Counted from the first letter of the stretch, positions 27,425 through 37,105 are shown. The stretch: DNA of 64,000 nt from CBDFLD01 sp965249005 (GCA_965249005.1 CBDFLD010000017.1:369878-433877), one strand, 5' to 3'. A program made the numbers and translations. Notes: generated by a model from the letters alone, not told the origin.

Positions 27425-28841
27425 GATCGGGACGACGAGTCAGATCGACAGGTAGTAGATGACGACGCTGTTGGGAGCGGCGATGTTTCTGTAGAATGAA
27501 GGCAACCGAAGAAGCCCGAGGCGTCTGCCGCTGGAGTGCTTCCCGAACGGCGACTTGTAGTTCCGTGGCTCCATAATCCTCCAAGAGCTGAGATAGCTGA
27601 GTGGTTTGCCCGCCGCCGGACTCTCCCCGCTGGAAGGCAGCCGCGATCAAGGCTTCGCTTTCAGGTACCGATTGAGCAAGACGGCCTCCAGGAGTAGCGC
27701 CGATGGCTTTGCGCTTCTCTTGTAGCAGTGCTTCTTGATGCGCCGGATCCAGGACGGCGTCATGGCGGTTGTAGGAGCGGCGGTGTCGGGCGATTTCGGT
27801 TGCGCCATCGAGAATGCGTACAGTGTCCTGTGATGCTGCCAGAGTGAGTGCTCGACCCACGGCCGTGTGTGGAATCGAGTAGTCGTTGAGATCAAAACGG
27901 ATATAGATGGTCTTGCGCGATCGAACCGGTACCACCAGATCGGTATCGAAGGAATGCACCGGCAGTGGAAGCAATCGAGGTTTTTCCTCTTCTTCGAAGA
28001 TTTGCTCAACGGTGCGGGACTGGTCTCCGGGCCAGGGACGTCGATGAGCGATTTCGTCGCGCCACAGAAGCGCTTGACGGTTGAAGTCCTCCAGGGTGGT
28101 GAAGCGGCGTGCGGCAAAGAAAGAGTGTCGGATGTACTGGATGGTTCTTTCGACACGCCCTTTCTGATTGCCACGGGCCACTTGGCACGGGCGAGTGGCA
28201 AAATGATAGTGAGCACAAAGCTCAATCAGCCGAGGATGAAAGTGCACGGCATCGCCGTGGCGTTCCAGCACGGCCGACTTCAGATTGTCGCTTAATATGA
28301 CACGAGGGCAGCCCGACCATGAGTCGAAGGCCCGGACGTGACCGCGCAAGAAGTTCTCCAGGGTTTGATCGAAGAAGAACTCCAGATATAGGGCTCGGGA
28401 ATAAGAAAGTGTAAGAACGAAGCAGGACAACCGACGACGGGCACGGCCGATTGCAACGGCTCCAAAATGTGCCCAATCGACTTGGCCCTGCTCGCCAGGA
28501 AATGTTCGCAGCCGTAAGAAGGCTTCTCGGTGAACAGGGCGGAGACGGGCGACGACTCTCCGGAGTATCACGACACTGCCGGTATAGCCTCGATCCCGAA
28601 TCATCTCATAGATACGAGTCGTTCGTAGGCGCGGATACTTCTCCAAAGTCTCCTTGATAAAGTCGATGTAGGGATCCGTGAGACTGGGACGAAGGATCTT
28701 GGCTCGATTGAATCGATCGGTTTGCAGGGCGGTTCGTACCGTATCCCGGTGAAGTCCCAGTTCTTGCGCGATGGTTCCAATCTTCCAATGCTCGGCATAG
28801 AACAAGCGACGGATGTGTGCCACGGTCTCGGCTGCAATCAT
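27357..28841 (-). CDS. istA: IstA transposase of the IS21 family (copy 1)
   Basis: The 494-aa product has an N-terminal HTH (WKIGTIAQELGLHRDTVRTA) and an rve core: GQVDWAHFGA (Asp), VILSDNLKSAV (Asp) and a Glu in GNQKGRVERTIQYIRHSF. A C-terminal DNA-binding domain follows. It differs from copy 2 at one residue (DYSIPH here, DYPIPH there). The stop of the accessory gene at 28845 lies 3 bases upstream of its ATG, so the two are co-transcribed. Confidence 0.95.
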   Translation of the reverse strand: MIAAETVAHIRRLFYAEHWKIGTIAQELGLHRDTVRTALQTDRFNRAKILRPSLTDPYIDFIKETLEKYPRLRTTRIYEMIRDRGYTGSVVILRRVVARLRPVHREAFLRLRTFPGEQGQVDWAHFGAVAIGRARRRLSCFVLTLSYSRALYLEFFFDQTLENFLRGHVRAFDSWSGCPRVILSDNLKSAVLERHGDAVHFHPRLIELCAHYHFATRPCQVARGNQKGRVERTIQYIRHSFFAARRFTTLEDFNRQALLWRDEIAHRRPWPGDQSRTVEQIFEEEEKPRLLPLPVHSFDTDLVVPVRSRKTIYIRFDLNDYSIPHTAVGRALTLAASQDTVRILDGATEIARHRRSYNRHDAVLDPAHQEALLQEKRKAIGATPGGRLAQSVPESEALIAAAFQRGESGGGQTTQLSQLLEDYGATELQVAVREALQRQTPRASSVAFILQKHRRSQQRRHLLPVDLTRRPDLANLNVQPHNLEAYDDLSDRDE

Positions 28842-28844
28842 GTT

Positions 28845-29309
28845 TCATCTCCATCCATGAAACACATCGATGAGCTGGCCCGCTCGACCGCAAACCATGC
28901 AGGTGATAGGGCCGGAAATCGTAGATGTGGTGTGTGTTTGAACTTTCTCATCACGTTGTACTTGCGCTTCGCGCGCAGCGATCCTGCCAGAACGAAGCTC
29001 GCTTCGGCTACCTGGATCCGTCACGCGGGCCATGGCTCGTCGACGCCGGTACGCTCGCTGACGGTCTCTGTGATCCAATCTTCCTTCGGGGCTTTGTTGA
29101 TGCAGGCGATTGGCCTTGCGACGTTGCTTCCGGCGCGCTTTGCTACGACAGCGACAACTGCAGTACTGCTGTCCACGGTCACAGCAGCGACAGATCCAGA
29201 AAAGCGCCCCGCAGCCGTCAGCTCGGCAAAACCCTTGACGAAAGGTAACTTCGGAGGTGACCGTCATCCCATTCCCAGGGGTGGGAACTGGACAACGGCC
29301 ACAAATCAT
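28845..29309 (-). CDS. IS21-associated cysteine-rich (zinc-binding) protein, 154 aa (copy 1)
   Basis: This is the first gene of the IS21 operon. Cysteine pairs occur at the N-terminus (ICGRC), centrally (CRCCDRGQQYCSCRCR) and near the C-terminus (CMVCG). The centre is followed by a strongly basic helix (RSKARRKQRRKANRLHQQS). This looks like a zinc-ribbon or MYND-like DNA- or protein-binding module. It is not part of canonical IS21 and is preserved intact in both copies. Confidence 0.7.
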   Translation of the reverse strand: MICGRCPVPTPGNGMTVTSEVTFRQGFCRADGCGALFWICRCCDRGQQYCSCRCRSKARRKQRRKANRLHQQSPEGRLDHRDRQRAYRRRRAMARVTDPGSRSELRSGRIAAREAQVQRDEKVQTHTTSTISGPITCMVCGRAGQLIDVFHGWR

Positions 29310-29522
29310 GGCAGGCTACGAACATCTGATGGTTTGGTAGCTCTTCCAAAGAGAGCCGCCAACGGACCCCGATTGTTAATGGCGGTCGGGGTCCTCTTCC
29401 ACACCCGAAAACAGCATAACCTATTGAGAAAAACTTGAGGAGGCGCCTACGGCGCCGATGATGTTGAGGCTTGTTATCTCGGCGTTTGTTCAGAAAAGTG
29501 CGGTTTTAAGCGATCAGTAACA

Positions 29523-30480
29523 CTTTGCTGGGCCGCCACCAGAGGCCTCAGTTCCCCGATGAAGCGCTCATGCGCCAGGATCACGACATCAGCGCCCCGA
29601 GTTTCCCGGCTCCATACAGACGGCCGGTTCTCCTTCACGGCTGCCAGCCTCTTGACCGCTGGATCTGAAAAGGCCAGCAACGTTCGCTCTCCCTCTCCCG
29701 AAGCCATGACCGTGACGGCGTGATCTCCCGGACCCAGCGCTTGTCTGAGTCCTGGCACCTCAGACACGGCTCGGGGATCCGTGATATCCACCACCCGGAT
29801 CATCGGGTGCGTGAACCCCTCGATCCGCGCAAGATGTCCCGCCGAAAGGGTCATCCCAAGTGATTCCTGGTCCGCCCGGTAGGTCTGCCAGAAGGTCAGC
29901 CGCAAGAAATCGACCAGGCTCACGTCGGACTCAGGGCCATGGGCCTGCAGTGTAATGGTGTTATCTCCCTCCTGGATCAGCTGCGAAGGCAGAGACCAGG
30001 CAGCCGTGCCACGGGTCTGTCCTTCGAAATCGATGCTACCGAGATCGAATCCGTTAAAGACTACCGAGACCTCATGTGACGTCGTGGTGGCTCCCTGCAG
30101 GGCTACTTCCAGACGGGCGTTGCCGGGAGCATAGGGATCGGGGCCAACAGCAACGAGCGATTGCAGCAACGGCTCTGCCTGCACCACCGATCCGAAGAAG
30201 CTCTCCGCTTCCCCGTTACGCAGGGCCGCAAAATAAATGGACCGATCCTTTCTCTCCAGCGTGGCAAGAAAGCTTTGGGACCGGGGTGTGCCTTCCATTT
30301 ATTAGATCCGGCGCGGAGACGCACCGAGTAGCGAGTGACGTGGCGCAATAGGCCGTCAGCGATATGGATCAGCCAGTACCGGCTGTTGTGTCAGGTCAGT
30401 CTTGGCCAGCGACGCGGAGTGGAGTTGGGGGGACGTGCGTAACCGGCGATTTCAGAATACCCGGCTGGCGCGGCAGACGG
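29523..30480 (-). pseudogene. Fragment of a C25 (gingipain-like) peptidase or related surface protein
   Basis: The minus-strand frame 29523-30298 reads ERKDRSIYFAALRNGEAESF, then LRLTFWQTYRADQESL and GADVVILAHERFIGELRPLV. This pattern precedes the catalytic domain in peptidase C25-type secreted proteins. The catalytic part is removed by the IS21 copy. The 5' part is broken: RYWLIHIADGL and RYSVRLRAG appear in another frame with stops before ATG 30298. The gene is dead; the family call is moderate. Confidence 0.5.
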
Positions 30481-30488
30481 GAAAGATC

Positions 30489-31553
30489 TTAGGCAGCCAG
30501 CCGGCCGTACCTATGGTGCAGCCCTCCAACCAGAGGCGTTTCGATGATCCTCCCGTATTCGGGCAGCTCCACCCGTCTTGGCTCGGGGGAGTCTTTCTCC
30601 AGTGAGAGGTGCGTTCGGCATGTGTGGTAGTACACGAGGTACAGCCGAAGGAGCCGGCGAAGGTGATTCTCGCTGAGCACAATCACGTGATCAATACAAT
30701 CACGACGTAACGTCCCGACCAGGCGTTCCGCGTAGGGATTCTGCCAGGGGGACCGCGGCGCAGTCTTGACTTCCCGGATGCCCATGGACTGGACTCGGCT
30801 TGAAAACTCCACCCCGTAAATGCCATCGCGGTCGCGGAGCAGATATTGCGGCGCGGTGTCCCAGGGAAACGCCTCCACGATCTGCTGGGCTGTCCATTTT
30901 GCCGCCGGAGAGTCCGTCACATTGAAATGCACGACGCGCCTGCGATTATGGGCCAGGACGACGAAGACGAACAGCACCCTGAACGTCACCGTGGGCACGG
31001 TGAAAAAGTCAATGGAAACCAAGTTTCCAATGTGGTTGTCCAGAAAGGTCCTCCAGGTCTGCGACGGCGGGTCGCTATGGCGGAGCATATACTTGGAGAC
31101 CGCCGCCTGCGATATCTCGATCCCGAGCTTGAGCAATTCGCCGTGAACTCTCGGCGCTCCCCAAAGTGGATTGGCTCGAGACATCTTCCGGATGAGTTCC
31201 CGGATCTCTGGGGCAACCGCTGGTCGCCCCTTTCTCTTTCGACGGCTTCTCCAGGTCCAGTACAACCTGAAACCCTTTCGGTGCCATCGGATGACGGTGT
31301 CAGGCTTCACCACGGCCAGGCTACCGGCCCAGTCCTTCCAGAACCTGGACATCAGCACCCAGAAGAGTCGGTCGCTCTTCTTCAGGTGGGGACGCTTGAC
31401 GGAGCGTTGCAGGACGGCGACCTGATGCCGCAGCGCGAGGTTCTCAAAGGCCAGCCTTCGGTGGGACGAAAGGGCGGAGATCAGGGTTCTGAACAGCGTT
31501 GCAATCATGTAGGATATGGTGCACCGACACGGATGCAAGTTCAATGGCTTCAA
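30489..31553 (-). CDS. Integrase-core (rve) transposase, single-gene IS
   Basis: This 354-aa DDE transposase has LVSIDFFTVPT (Asp), LLRDRDGIYGVEF (Asp) and NPYAERLVGTLRRDC (Glu), preceded by a helical N-terminus. A start at the second Met (MIATLFRTLISAL, 15 residues on) is also possible. I could not define inverted ends or a target duplication, so the element borders are uncertain. It lies between the C25 remnant and tRNA-Asp. Confidence 0.85.
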   Translation of the reverse strand: MKPLNLHPCRCTISYMIATLFRTLISALSSHRRLAFENLALRHQVAVLQRSVKRPHLKKSDRLFWVLMSRFWKDWAGSLAVVKPDTVIRWHRKGFRLYWTWRSRRKRKGRPAVAPEIRELIRKMSRANPLWGAPRVHGELLKLGIEISQAAVSKYMLRHSDPPSQTWRTFLDNHIGNLVSIDFFTVPTVTFRVLFVFVVLAHNRRRVVHFNVTDSPAAKWTAQQIVEAFPWDTAPQYLLRDRDGIYGVEFSSRVQSMGIREVKTAPRSPWQNPYAERLVGTLRRDCIDHVIVLSENHLRRLLRLYLVYYHTCRTHLSLEKDSPEPRRVELPEYGRIIETPLVGGLHHRYGRLAA

Positions 31554-31674
31554 CGGGGACGCGTTTTATAGAAGGCACAGCACAGTTCCGTAAGGGTGAC
31601 TGAACGATACTACGCCCATTTCCGGGAGGACGAGTCGATCAAGAGAGTGTTGAAAGTTATGGAGGGAGGAAAAC

Positions 31675-31753
31675 GTGGAAGGGGCTAGGATGGCTTTCGC
31701 GGATTCGATGCCACTCAAACCAGAGAAAGGGCGTCCATGGATGCCCCTTCCAC
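31675..31753. repeat. 11-bp perfect inverted repeat near tRNA-Asp
   Basis: GTGGAAGGGGC (31675-31685) pairs with GCCCCTTCCAC (31743-31753). It lies 75 bases downstream of the tRNA-Asp 3' end, inside the putative integrated segment. Role unknown. Confidence 0.45.
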
Positions 31754-31828
31754 AATCGATAACAGGAAAGAAACAGGAGATCGATCATTCACTAAGATTT
31801 CCCGTCTGCTCTAGCTCGCTGAAAAGAA

Positions 31829-31905
<77 letters not shown>

Positions 31906-32212
31906 GCGGGTCGAAACGCCGAATCATAGCTTATAGAACCCTCGGGTTCAATCGGAATGTCGCTTGGTGTTGGCGTCAAAGGCGGCGCCGCGTCCAGTTT
32001 CTCTCCTTTTGCATTTTGGGGCAGTCTTGCGGAGTGCGCTGTTTCCGTTTTTCCAAGGAAAAGAACGGAGTTGTCCCACTTTGAAACTTTCCGGTTGCAG
32101 AGCTCTACTGATACCCACTATCCTTCGCTCACTATGATCGCGAGAGTCGTCGGCCGGAGCTTTGACCAACGCTCCTGGGATCCCGTTCGATTGGAAAGGT
32201 GTCGAGACGAAT

Positions 32213-33196
32213 ATGAAAGCAGTCTTGTGTAAGTCATATGGCCCTCCCGAGAATTTGGTGCTGGAAGAGGTCGAGCCGCCGAAACCCAAGGATGATGAGG
32301 TAAGGGTTGAAGTCTTTGCGGCGGCCTTGAATTTTCCGGACACGCTTCAGATTCAAGGTCAGTATCAATACCAGCCGCCTTTTCCTTTTACTCCGGGTTC
32401 AGAAGTTTCGGGGAAGGTTGCCGAGGTTGGCAAGAAAGTAAAGGGACTGAAACCGGGCGACCGTGTCATGGCCATGACGGGTATCGGGGGGCTGGCAGAG
32501 GAGATGGTGGCAAACGGGTTCGCGGTCAGTCGAATCCCCGACGACATGGATATGGCGACGGCCTCGGGTTTCGGCATGGTCTATGGCACCTCGTACTATG
32601 CACTGAAGCAAAGGGCCGAACTGCAATCTGGGGAGAATCTACTGGTGTTAGGAGCCAGTGGGGGAGTGGGTCTGAGCGCCGTCGAAATAGGCAAGACGAT
32701 GGGAGCCAGAGTCATCGCGGCGGCCAGCACGGACGAAAAACTCGAGGTGGCGAAGAAATCAGGTGCCGACGAACTCATCAACTACAGCGATGGGCAACTC
32801 AAGGATAGGGTCAAAGAGCTCACGGCAGGGAACGGGGCCGATGTGATCTACGACCCCGTCGGTGGGGACGCTTTTGATCAGGCCACCCGCTGTATCAACT
32901 GGAATGGCCGGCTTTTGGTGATTGGTTTTACCAGCGGTCGGATACCCCAGTACCCGGCGAACTTGGCGCTTCTGAAGGGTTGTTCGCTAGTAGGGGTATA
33001 TTGGGGTAGGTTTGCCCGCACGGAGACGCGGGTGTACCTGCAGAACCTGGCAGAGCTCTTTGAACTCTACGAGGAAAGGAAGATCAAGCCGCTCGTCTCT
33101 CGAGTCTTTCCCCTAGAGAAATACGCCGATGCGCTCAACCTCTTCGTCGAGCGCAAGGCGGTTGGCAAGGTTATCCTGACAGTGCGACAGGAATAA
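32213..33196 (+). CDS. NADPH:quinone oxidoreductase-like MDR protein
   Basis: This 327-aa medium-chain reductase lacks the zinc ligands. It has an N-terminal GroES-like domain (FPFTPGSEVSGKVAEVG) and a Rossmann motif LVLGASGGVGLSAVEIGK (AxGGVG), then GADVIYDPVGG. It matches QorA-like quinone or enoyl reductases. I chose ATG 32213 (MKAVLCKSYGPPENLV), the conserved family start, over an upstream in-frame start at 32162. It is convergent with the molybdopterin oxidoreductase gene. Substrate unproven. Confidence 0.9.
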   Translation: MKAVLCKSYGPPENLVLEEVEPPKPKDDEVRVEVFAAALNFPDTLQIQGQYQYQPPFPFTPGSEVSGKVAEVGKKVKGLKPGDRVMAMTGIGGLAEEMVANGFAVSRIPDDMDMATASGFGMVYGTSYYALKQRAELQSGENLLVLGASGGVGLSAVEIGKTMGARVIAAASTDEKLEVAKKSGADELINYSDGQLKDRVKELTAGNGADVIYDPVGGDAFDQATRCINWNGRLLVIGFTSGRIPQYPANLALLKGCSLVGVYWGRFARTETRVYLQNLAELFELYEERKIKPLVSRVFPLEKYADALNLFVERKAVGKVILTVRQE

Positions 33197-33257
33197 GTGG
33201 CCGTTCAGATCTCGATGTTCTTGATTGATAACAACAAACCGATTTTGGCGGCGAGTG

Positions 33258-35468
33258 CTAGGAGTCAGGTGCCCGCTGAAGCCGGACGCGAATGTTCTTG
33301 TGGTACGGCGTCTTTGCGATCGGGTCGCAGTAATTCGAACTTGTGAGGAAGTTGGCTCGTGCGCCCGCCTGTATCTTGCTGCCGTCGTCGCATGTGCTGG
33401 TCAGGCCGTACCCATGGGGCATGTTGAGAAATCCTGGTTGGGCTCCGGGATCTTCCTTTACCCGAATTCTGACTCTCCCTGTGCGGGATTCACAAAAGAC
33501 TTCTTCCCCGTCGGAAAATCCCAGCTCTCTAAGGTCGTCGGGGTGTATCCGTAGTGCCCCATCCGGGTCATCACGCCGCCACCGGGGGTCTCGGTTGATG
33601 GTGTTGGCGTTGTAGGAACGCCTTCCGCCTGCGCTCAGGACGAAGGGAAACTCTGGGTCATCGGACCCCGAGCTCATTTCGCTCTCGAGCGTGCGCACCG
33701 AGTCGAGCAGGGCGTCAATTGCCAGATGTACTTTGCCATCCGAATGACGGATGAGCCCGTAGGTGTCTTCGTACAGGAAACGGCCGATTTCGAGCCCGGA
33801 GCGTTGCTCGACAATTTCGTCAAAAAGAGCCTCCCCAAGACCACGGCCCTGGTTTGTTATTCCAGCGCGCTCGATGGCTTCTGGATAGAACTTGGCGTAT
33901 TTCTGGCAAGCCGCCAGAATTGGTGCTGCCAGGGCCTTGAAGTTGTCGGACCGGTCCTGAAGATACGGTAGTGCCGCCTGAAGCTGTTCCGCTGCTCCTA
34001 ACAGAGGGATTGTTTTCTTGGTTTCGCCCATTGCAAGGATCAAGCGTCGGTATATCTCCGGTTCCGGCAATGTGCCGTCAAGCGGCTTCAGTATCGGATT
34101 TCTCCAGTGAAAGAAATGTGAAGGCACACCGGTCCCGAAGAAAGCGGCTTCCCATTTCTCGTACTGGGTGGCAGCCGGTAAAATGTAGTGGGCTAGCTCC
34201 GCCGTCTCGGTCATGGAGACATCGATCACGACGAGAAGCTCCAGTCGCTTGAAGGCACTCAGGTAGGCTGGGGTGTCCGCTCCGGTGACGATGGGATTCA
34301 TACTGTCGACGACAACGCCACGGATCCGTCGGGGGTGATCAGTGTCGATCTCCATCGGAAGGATGTTGGGGGGAAACAGTTTGGATATTTCCACCATGCC
34401 GGTTACTTGCGTTCTCACAGCAGAATTCCCGGTATCTGGTGAGTGTCCCATGATCGGAATGAACTGAGGATGAAGATTGTTGCACCCTTGCCGCCTGAAA
34501 TGTCCAGTCACGAGAAAGAGGAGCTTGCCCAGGTAGTCATTGAGGGTGCTGTGCAGCGTGTGCTCCAGCCCCAGGTCGGCTCGAATGGTCGCTCGTTTCG
34601 TTCTTGCGTATTCTCGCACCACACCGCGCACCGTCCTTGGATCGAGACCCGCAAACTCGATGTAGCGGTCCGCCGGGATTGAACGAAAGAAATCACGGAT
34701 TCGCTCGAATCCCTCGGTATGCTCCTTCAGGAATGTCTCATCTTGCAGTTGTTCTTGGAAAACGATCCCTAGCATGGCCGAAAGGAGAAAGGCGTCCCGC
34801 CCAGGTTTGACCGGAAGGTGAATGTCAGCCAGCTCCGCGGTTTTGGTCTTCCAGGGATCGACGACCACCATCTTACGGTGGGGATCCCGGTGGACTTCCT
34901 TGTGGAACTTCCGAGCTTGCGGGATACCATGAGACTGCCAGGGGTTCGTTCCCAGAAACAGAATGAAATCGGCGTTTTCTACGTCGTGGGTCGGGTGACA
35001 CGACTGGCGGCCAAAGAGCTTACCGTTGACCCAGAACCCGCCGGTCTTTTCTTGTGCCAGGGAACTGTAGTGATAGCGGGTCCCCATAGCTGCCTTCAGT
35101 GCGTTTCCGTAGATCCCCCCGAGATGATTCCCTTGACCCCCTCCCCCGACATAGGCCAGTGAAGTTCCACCATGCGCGCTTTTGAGCTGAAGTAGTTTGG
35201 CTGCGATTTCCGAAATGGCTGTCTCCCAGGAAACCAGCTCAAACGACCCTTTTGCTCTGCGGCGTAGCGGCCGCCTGAGTCGATCAGCATGATTCTGATA
35301 AAAGTCCAATCGTGACGCCTTCTGGCACAGGTACCCCTGAGATGCCGGGTTGGCTCGATCGCCGCGGATCCGAGCTAGATGCCCCGCTGGATCCACCTCC
35401 ACCTCGATTCCACAGTTTTCACTACAGAGAACACAGGCTGTTTTCTGCCAGATTGGGTTTTCGGTCAT
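33258..35468 (-). CDS. Molybdopterin-dependent oxidoreductase (DMSO-reductase family)
   Basis: The 736-aa product from ATG 35468 begins MTENPIWQKTACVLCSENCG. The 4Fe-4S ligands are C12, C15, C19 and C48. The Mo-bisPGD domains follow (ADFILFLGTNPWQSHG, VVVDPWKTKTAELADIHLPV), and the C-terminal molydopterin dinucleotide-binding domain is intact (ALRIHPDDLRELGFSDGEEV). No TAT signal is visible, so it is probably cytoplasmic. No dedicated electron-transfer subunit is adjacent. The substrate is unknown; formate dehydrogenase-like or assimilatory-nitrate-reductase-like roles are both possible. Confidence 0.88.
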   Translation of the reverse strand: MTENPIWQKTACVLCSENCGIEVEVDPAGHLARIRGDRANPASQGYLCQKASRLDFYQNHADRLRRPLRRRAKGSFELVSWETAISEIAAKLLQLKSAHGGTSLAYVGGGGQGNHLGGIYGNALKAAMGTRYHYSSLAQEKTGGFWVNGKLFGRQSCHPTHDVENADFILFLGTNPWQSHGIPQARKFHKEVHRDPHRKMVVVDPWKTKTAELADIHLPVKPGRDAFLLSAMLGIVFQEQLQDETFLKEHTEGFERIRDFFRSIPADRYIEFAGLDPRTVRGVVREYARTKRATIRADLGLEHTLHSTLNDYLGKLLFLVTGHFRRQGCNNLHPQFIPIMGHSPDTGNSAVRTQVTGMVEISKLFPPNILPMEIDTDHPRRIRGVVVDSMNPIVTGADTPAYLSAFKRLELLVVIDVSMTETAELAHYILPAATQYEKWEAAFFGTGVPSHFFHWRNPILKPLDGTLPEPEIYRRLILAMGETKKTIPLLGAAEQLQAALPYLQDRSDNFKALAAPILAACQKYAKFYPEAIERAGITNQGRGLGEALFDEIVEQRSGLEIGRFLYEDTYGLIRHSDGKVHLAIDALLDSVRTLESEMSSGSDDPEFPFVLSAGGRRSYNANTINRDPRWRRDDPDGALRIHPDDLRELGFSDGEEVFCESRTGRVRIRVKEDPGAQPGFLNMPHGYGLTSTCDDGSKIQAGARANFLTSSNYCDPIAKTPYHKNIRVRLQRAPDS

Positions 35469-35705
35469 CTGATTTGAGTGTCCTGAAATGCCGCGTTTGC
35501 CAAAGTGGACCCGTTTTCGGCAACTGTCGAACCGAATCACCTGGCTGTGCCCTTGCCCGGTTCAAGCGATTCGCTCCGGTGACGTCCCGGCAGTTCTTCA
35601 AGCACGAGTATCCGGAAAAGGGGTTGCGCGTCCCTAATCGATTTGTTGCCGCAACACTGCCGCCAGGAGTCTCTGTGCTCGGACGTTCGGAGCCAAGCAT
35701 TGCGG

Positions 35706-36248
35706 CTAGTCTTGTGAAATGCTCGAAGGTTCTTCCGGGGTTTCAGACCAGTGGCCATGGACGAGTTTCCAGCCGTCATCCCGACGCAGCCAGATTTCGG
35801 TTCCGCGGCCCGCAAACGGGACCTCGAGCTCCGGCGACTCCAGCAGTACTTGAGAGGTCAGCCAGCCGATGTCACCTTCGATACTGACAATCGGATGAAA
35901 ATCAGTCCAGGTTGTTTGTGAAAAACGCTCGAACATCTTCCCCAGACCGTCCCTTACCTCCTCTATTCCGTCGTAACGACTCTGCAGTCGGGGATGAAAG
36001 ATCAGAAGGTTCGGCGCAGGGGCCAACTGCCGAGTGAAAGCATCGATGTCGACGGATTGATACGCGTCAATGAGTGCCTGATGTGCCCCGATCACGGCTT
36101 GTTCATCGGCTTCCACACTTGCTGCCGGATCTGGAGTGGTCGGCTGCGACTGTTCCGTGCTCTGGCAGCCGTAGGAAGCCAGCGTGGAGCCCAGGATCGA
36201 GCAGAGGACCAAATGCTTGAGAAGAGATCGATAGTTTAACAATTGCAT
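35706..36248 (-). CDS. NTF2-like (SnoaL/DUF4440) lipoprotein
   Basis: 180 aa. The signal peptide ends in a lipobox, LASYGC, with Cys28 as the lipid-attachment site. A Pro/Ser linker follows, then an NTF2-like cone domain (EQAVIGAHQALIDAYQSVDI to GRGTEIWLRRDDGWKLVHGH). The fold often binds small ligands or dimerises. It is probably periplasmic or outer-membrane attached. It lies just downstream of the cytochrome gene (36 bases), so the two may be co-transcribed. Confidence 0.82.
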   Translation of the reverse strand: MQLLNYRSLLKHLVLCSILGSTLASYGCQSTEQSQPTTPDPAASVEADEQAVIGAHQALIDAYQSVDIDAFTRQLAPAPNLLIFHPRLQSRYDGIEEVRDGLGKMFERFSQTTWTDFHPIVSIEGDIGWLTSQVLLESPELEVPFAGRGTEIWLRRDDGWKLVHGHWSETPEEPSSISQD

Positions 36249-36284
36249 AGCTCGCTCCTTCAGTCGCCTGGGCGGTAACCCGGG

Positions 36285-36722
36285 TTACTTGGATTTCTTT
36301 TCGTGGATGCCGCGCTCTTTCATTTCCGCGAAATTAAAGGTCGGAACCTCGTGCGGTGCCTTTTCGTGGCATCCCTTGCAGGTGGCTTCCAACGGCATGA
36401 CGAGGCCGGCGGCCCTCGATTTAGCGGAATCCTTCATGACCTTGAGTGACTTGTAGCCACTACCGGGTCCATGGCACGCCTCGCACTGGACACCTGGAAA
36501 TTTTGCGTGACCCCCGGTGGCATGGCACTTCAGGCATTCGGCCTTGCCTTTCTCTTCGGCCGAAAGCCGCTCGAAGGCCTTCGCGTGGGCCAACTTCTGC
36601 CAGCTAGCAAATTCTACCTTGTGACAGATCTTGCACTTCTTTGCGCCGATATAGGTGGGTCCGCTAAAGGCTAGTAAAAAAGGCATTAACAGGATCAGTG
36701 CGGCGAGCGTCTTGCGATTCAT
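36285..36722 (-). CDS. Tetraheme cytochrome c
   Basis: 145 aa with a signal peptide (MNRKTLAALILLMPFLLAFS) and four CxxCH motifs (CKICH, CLKCH, CEACH, CKGCH), a cytochrome c554/c3-like periplasmic electron carrier. The start is ATG 36722: GGAGGAAGGG directly precedes it, and the upstream in-frame ATG (36734) merely reads through this ribosome site. The IS21 copy 2 end lies 14 bases upstream of the ATG, so the native promoter has been cut off. Confidence 0.9.
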   Translation of the reverse strand: MNRKTLAALILLMPFLLAFSGPTYIGAKKCKICHKVEFASWQKLAHAKAFERLSAEEKGKAECLKCHATGGHAKFPGVQCEACHGPGSGYKSLKVMKDSAKSRAAGLVMPLEATCKGCHEKAPHEVPTFNFAEMKERGIHEKKSK

Positions 36723-36737
36723 CCCTTCCTCCATTTG

Positions 36738-37100
36738 TTAGCGATCGCGTGAAACCGCAGTTTTCTGAACGGGCGCCGGTAGAGAGGTTTTCAGGCGCAG
36801 TTTGATTCGAAGATACCTCACGTAGTCTGCCGAGATAGGATTCTGAAGTAATTCCTCAATGACCGGGAGAAAGTAATACAGGGACCGGATAGGCGATAGC
36901 CTGCGTGCCTGTGGATCACGGAGTAACCGACGAGCGGAAGTCAGGAGTAAGCTCGATTCTATGACCGAAAGCGGAACCCGACGATCATAGAGCTGATAAG
37001 CGAGTTGATAGTCTTGCCGACGAGGCCGTTGTGGAGTCTCAGGCAGCTGGGCGTAGAGATCAACAACAATCTTTACGTATTGAATGCGATTGGACGGCAC
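36738..37100 (-). CDS. IS21-associated accessory protein, 120 aa (copy 2)
   Basis: Identical to the product of 26241-26603. Its stop lies in the terminal repeat, 16 bases before the cytochrome c start, so transcription of the IS operon would run directly into the cytochrome gene. Confidence 0.65.
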   Translation of the reverse strand: MPSNRIQYVKIVVDLYAQLPETPQRPRRQDYQLAYQLYDRRVPLSVIESSLLLTSARRLLRDPQARRLSPIRSLYYFLPVIEELLQNPISADYVRYLRIKLRLKTSLPAPVQKTAVSRDR

Positions 37101-37105
37101 GGGTT

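Larger units (their letters stand above)
26239..29522 (-). mobile_element. IS21-family element with two extra genes, copy 1
   Basis: The element is 3284 bp with TG/CA ends. The left end is TGTTAGCGATCGCGTGAAAC and the right end, read inward, is TGTTACTGATCGCTTAAAAC; both continue to ...TTTTCTGAAC...CGCC. It carries istA, istB and two co-directional accessory genes. The second copy is at 36736-40019 with one visible nucleotide difference (27878 A versus 38375 G). No target duplication is seen: left flank CCATT, right flank CTTTG. Confidence 0.88.

Noticed and set aside
28722..29438. 238-codon rightward frame across the IS21 accessory gene
   Set aside because: Overlaps two well-supported leftward IS21 genes and lacks its own signals.
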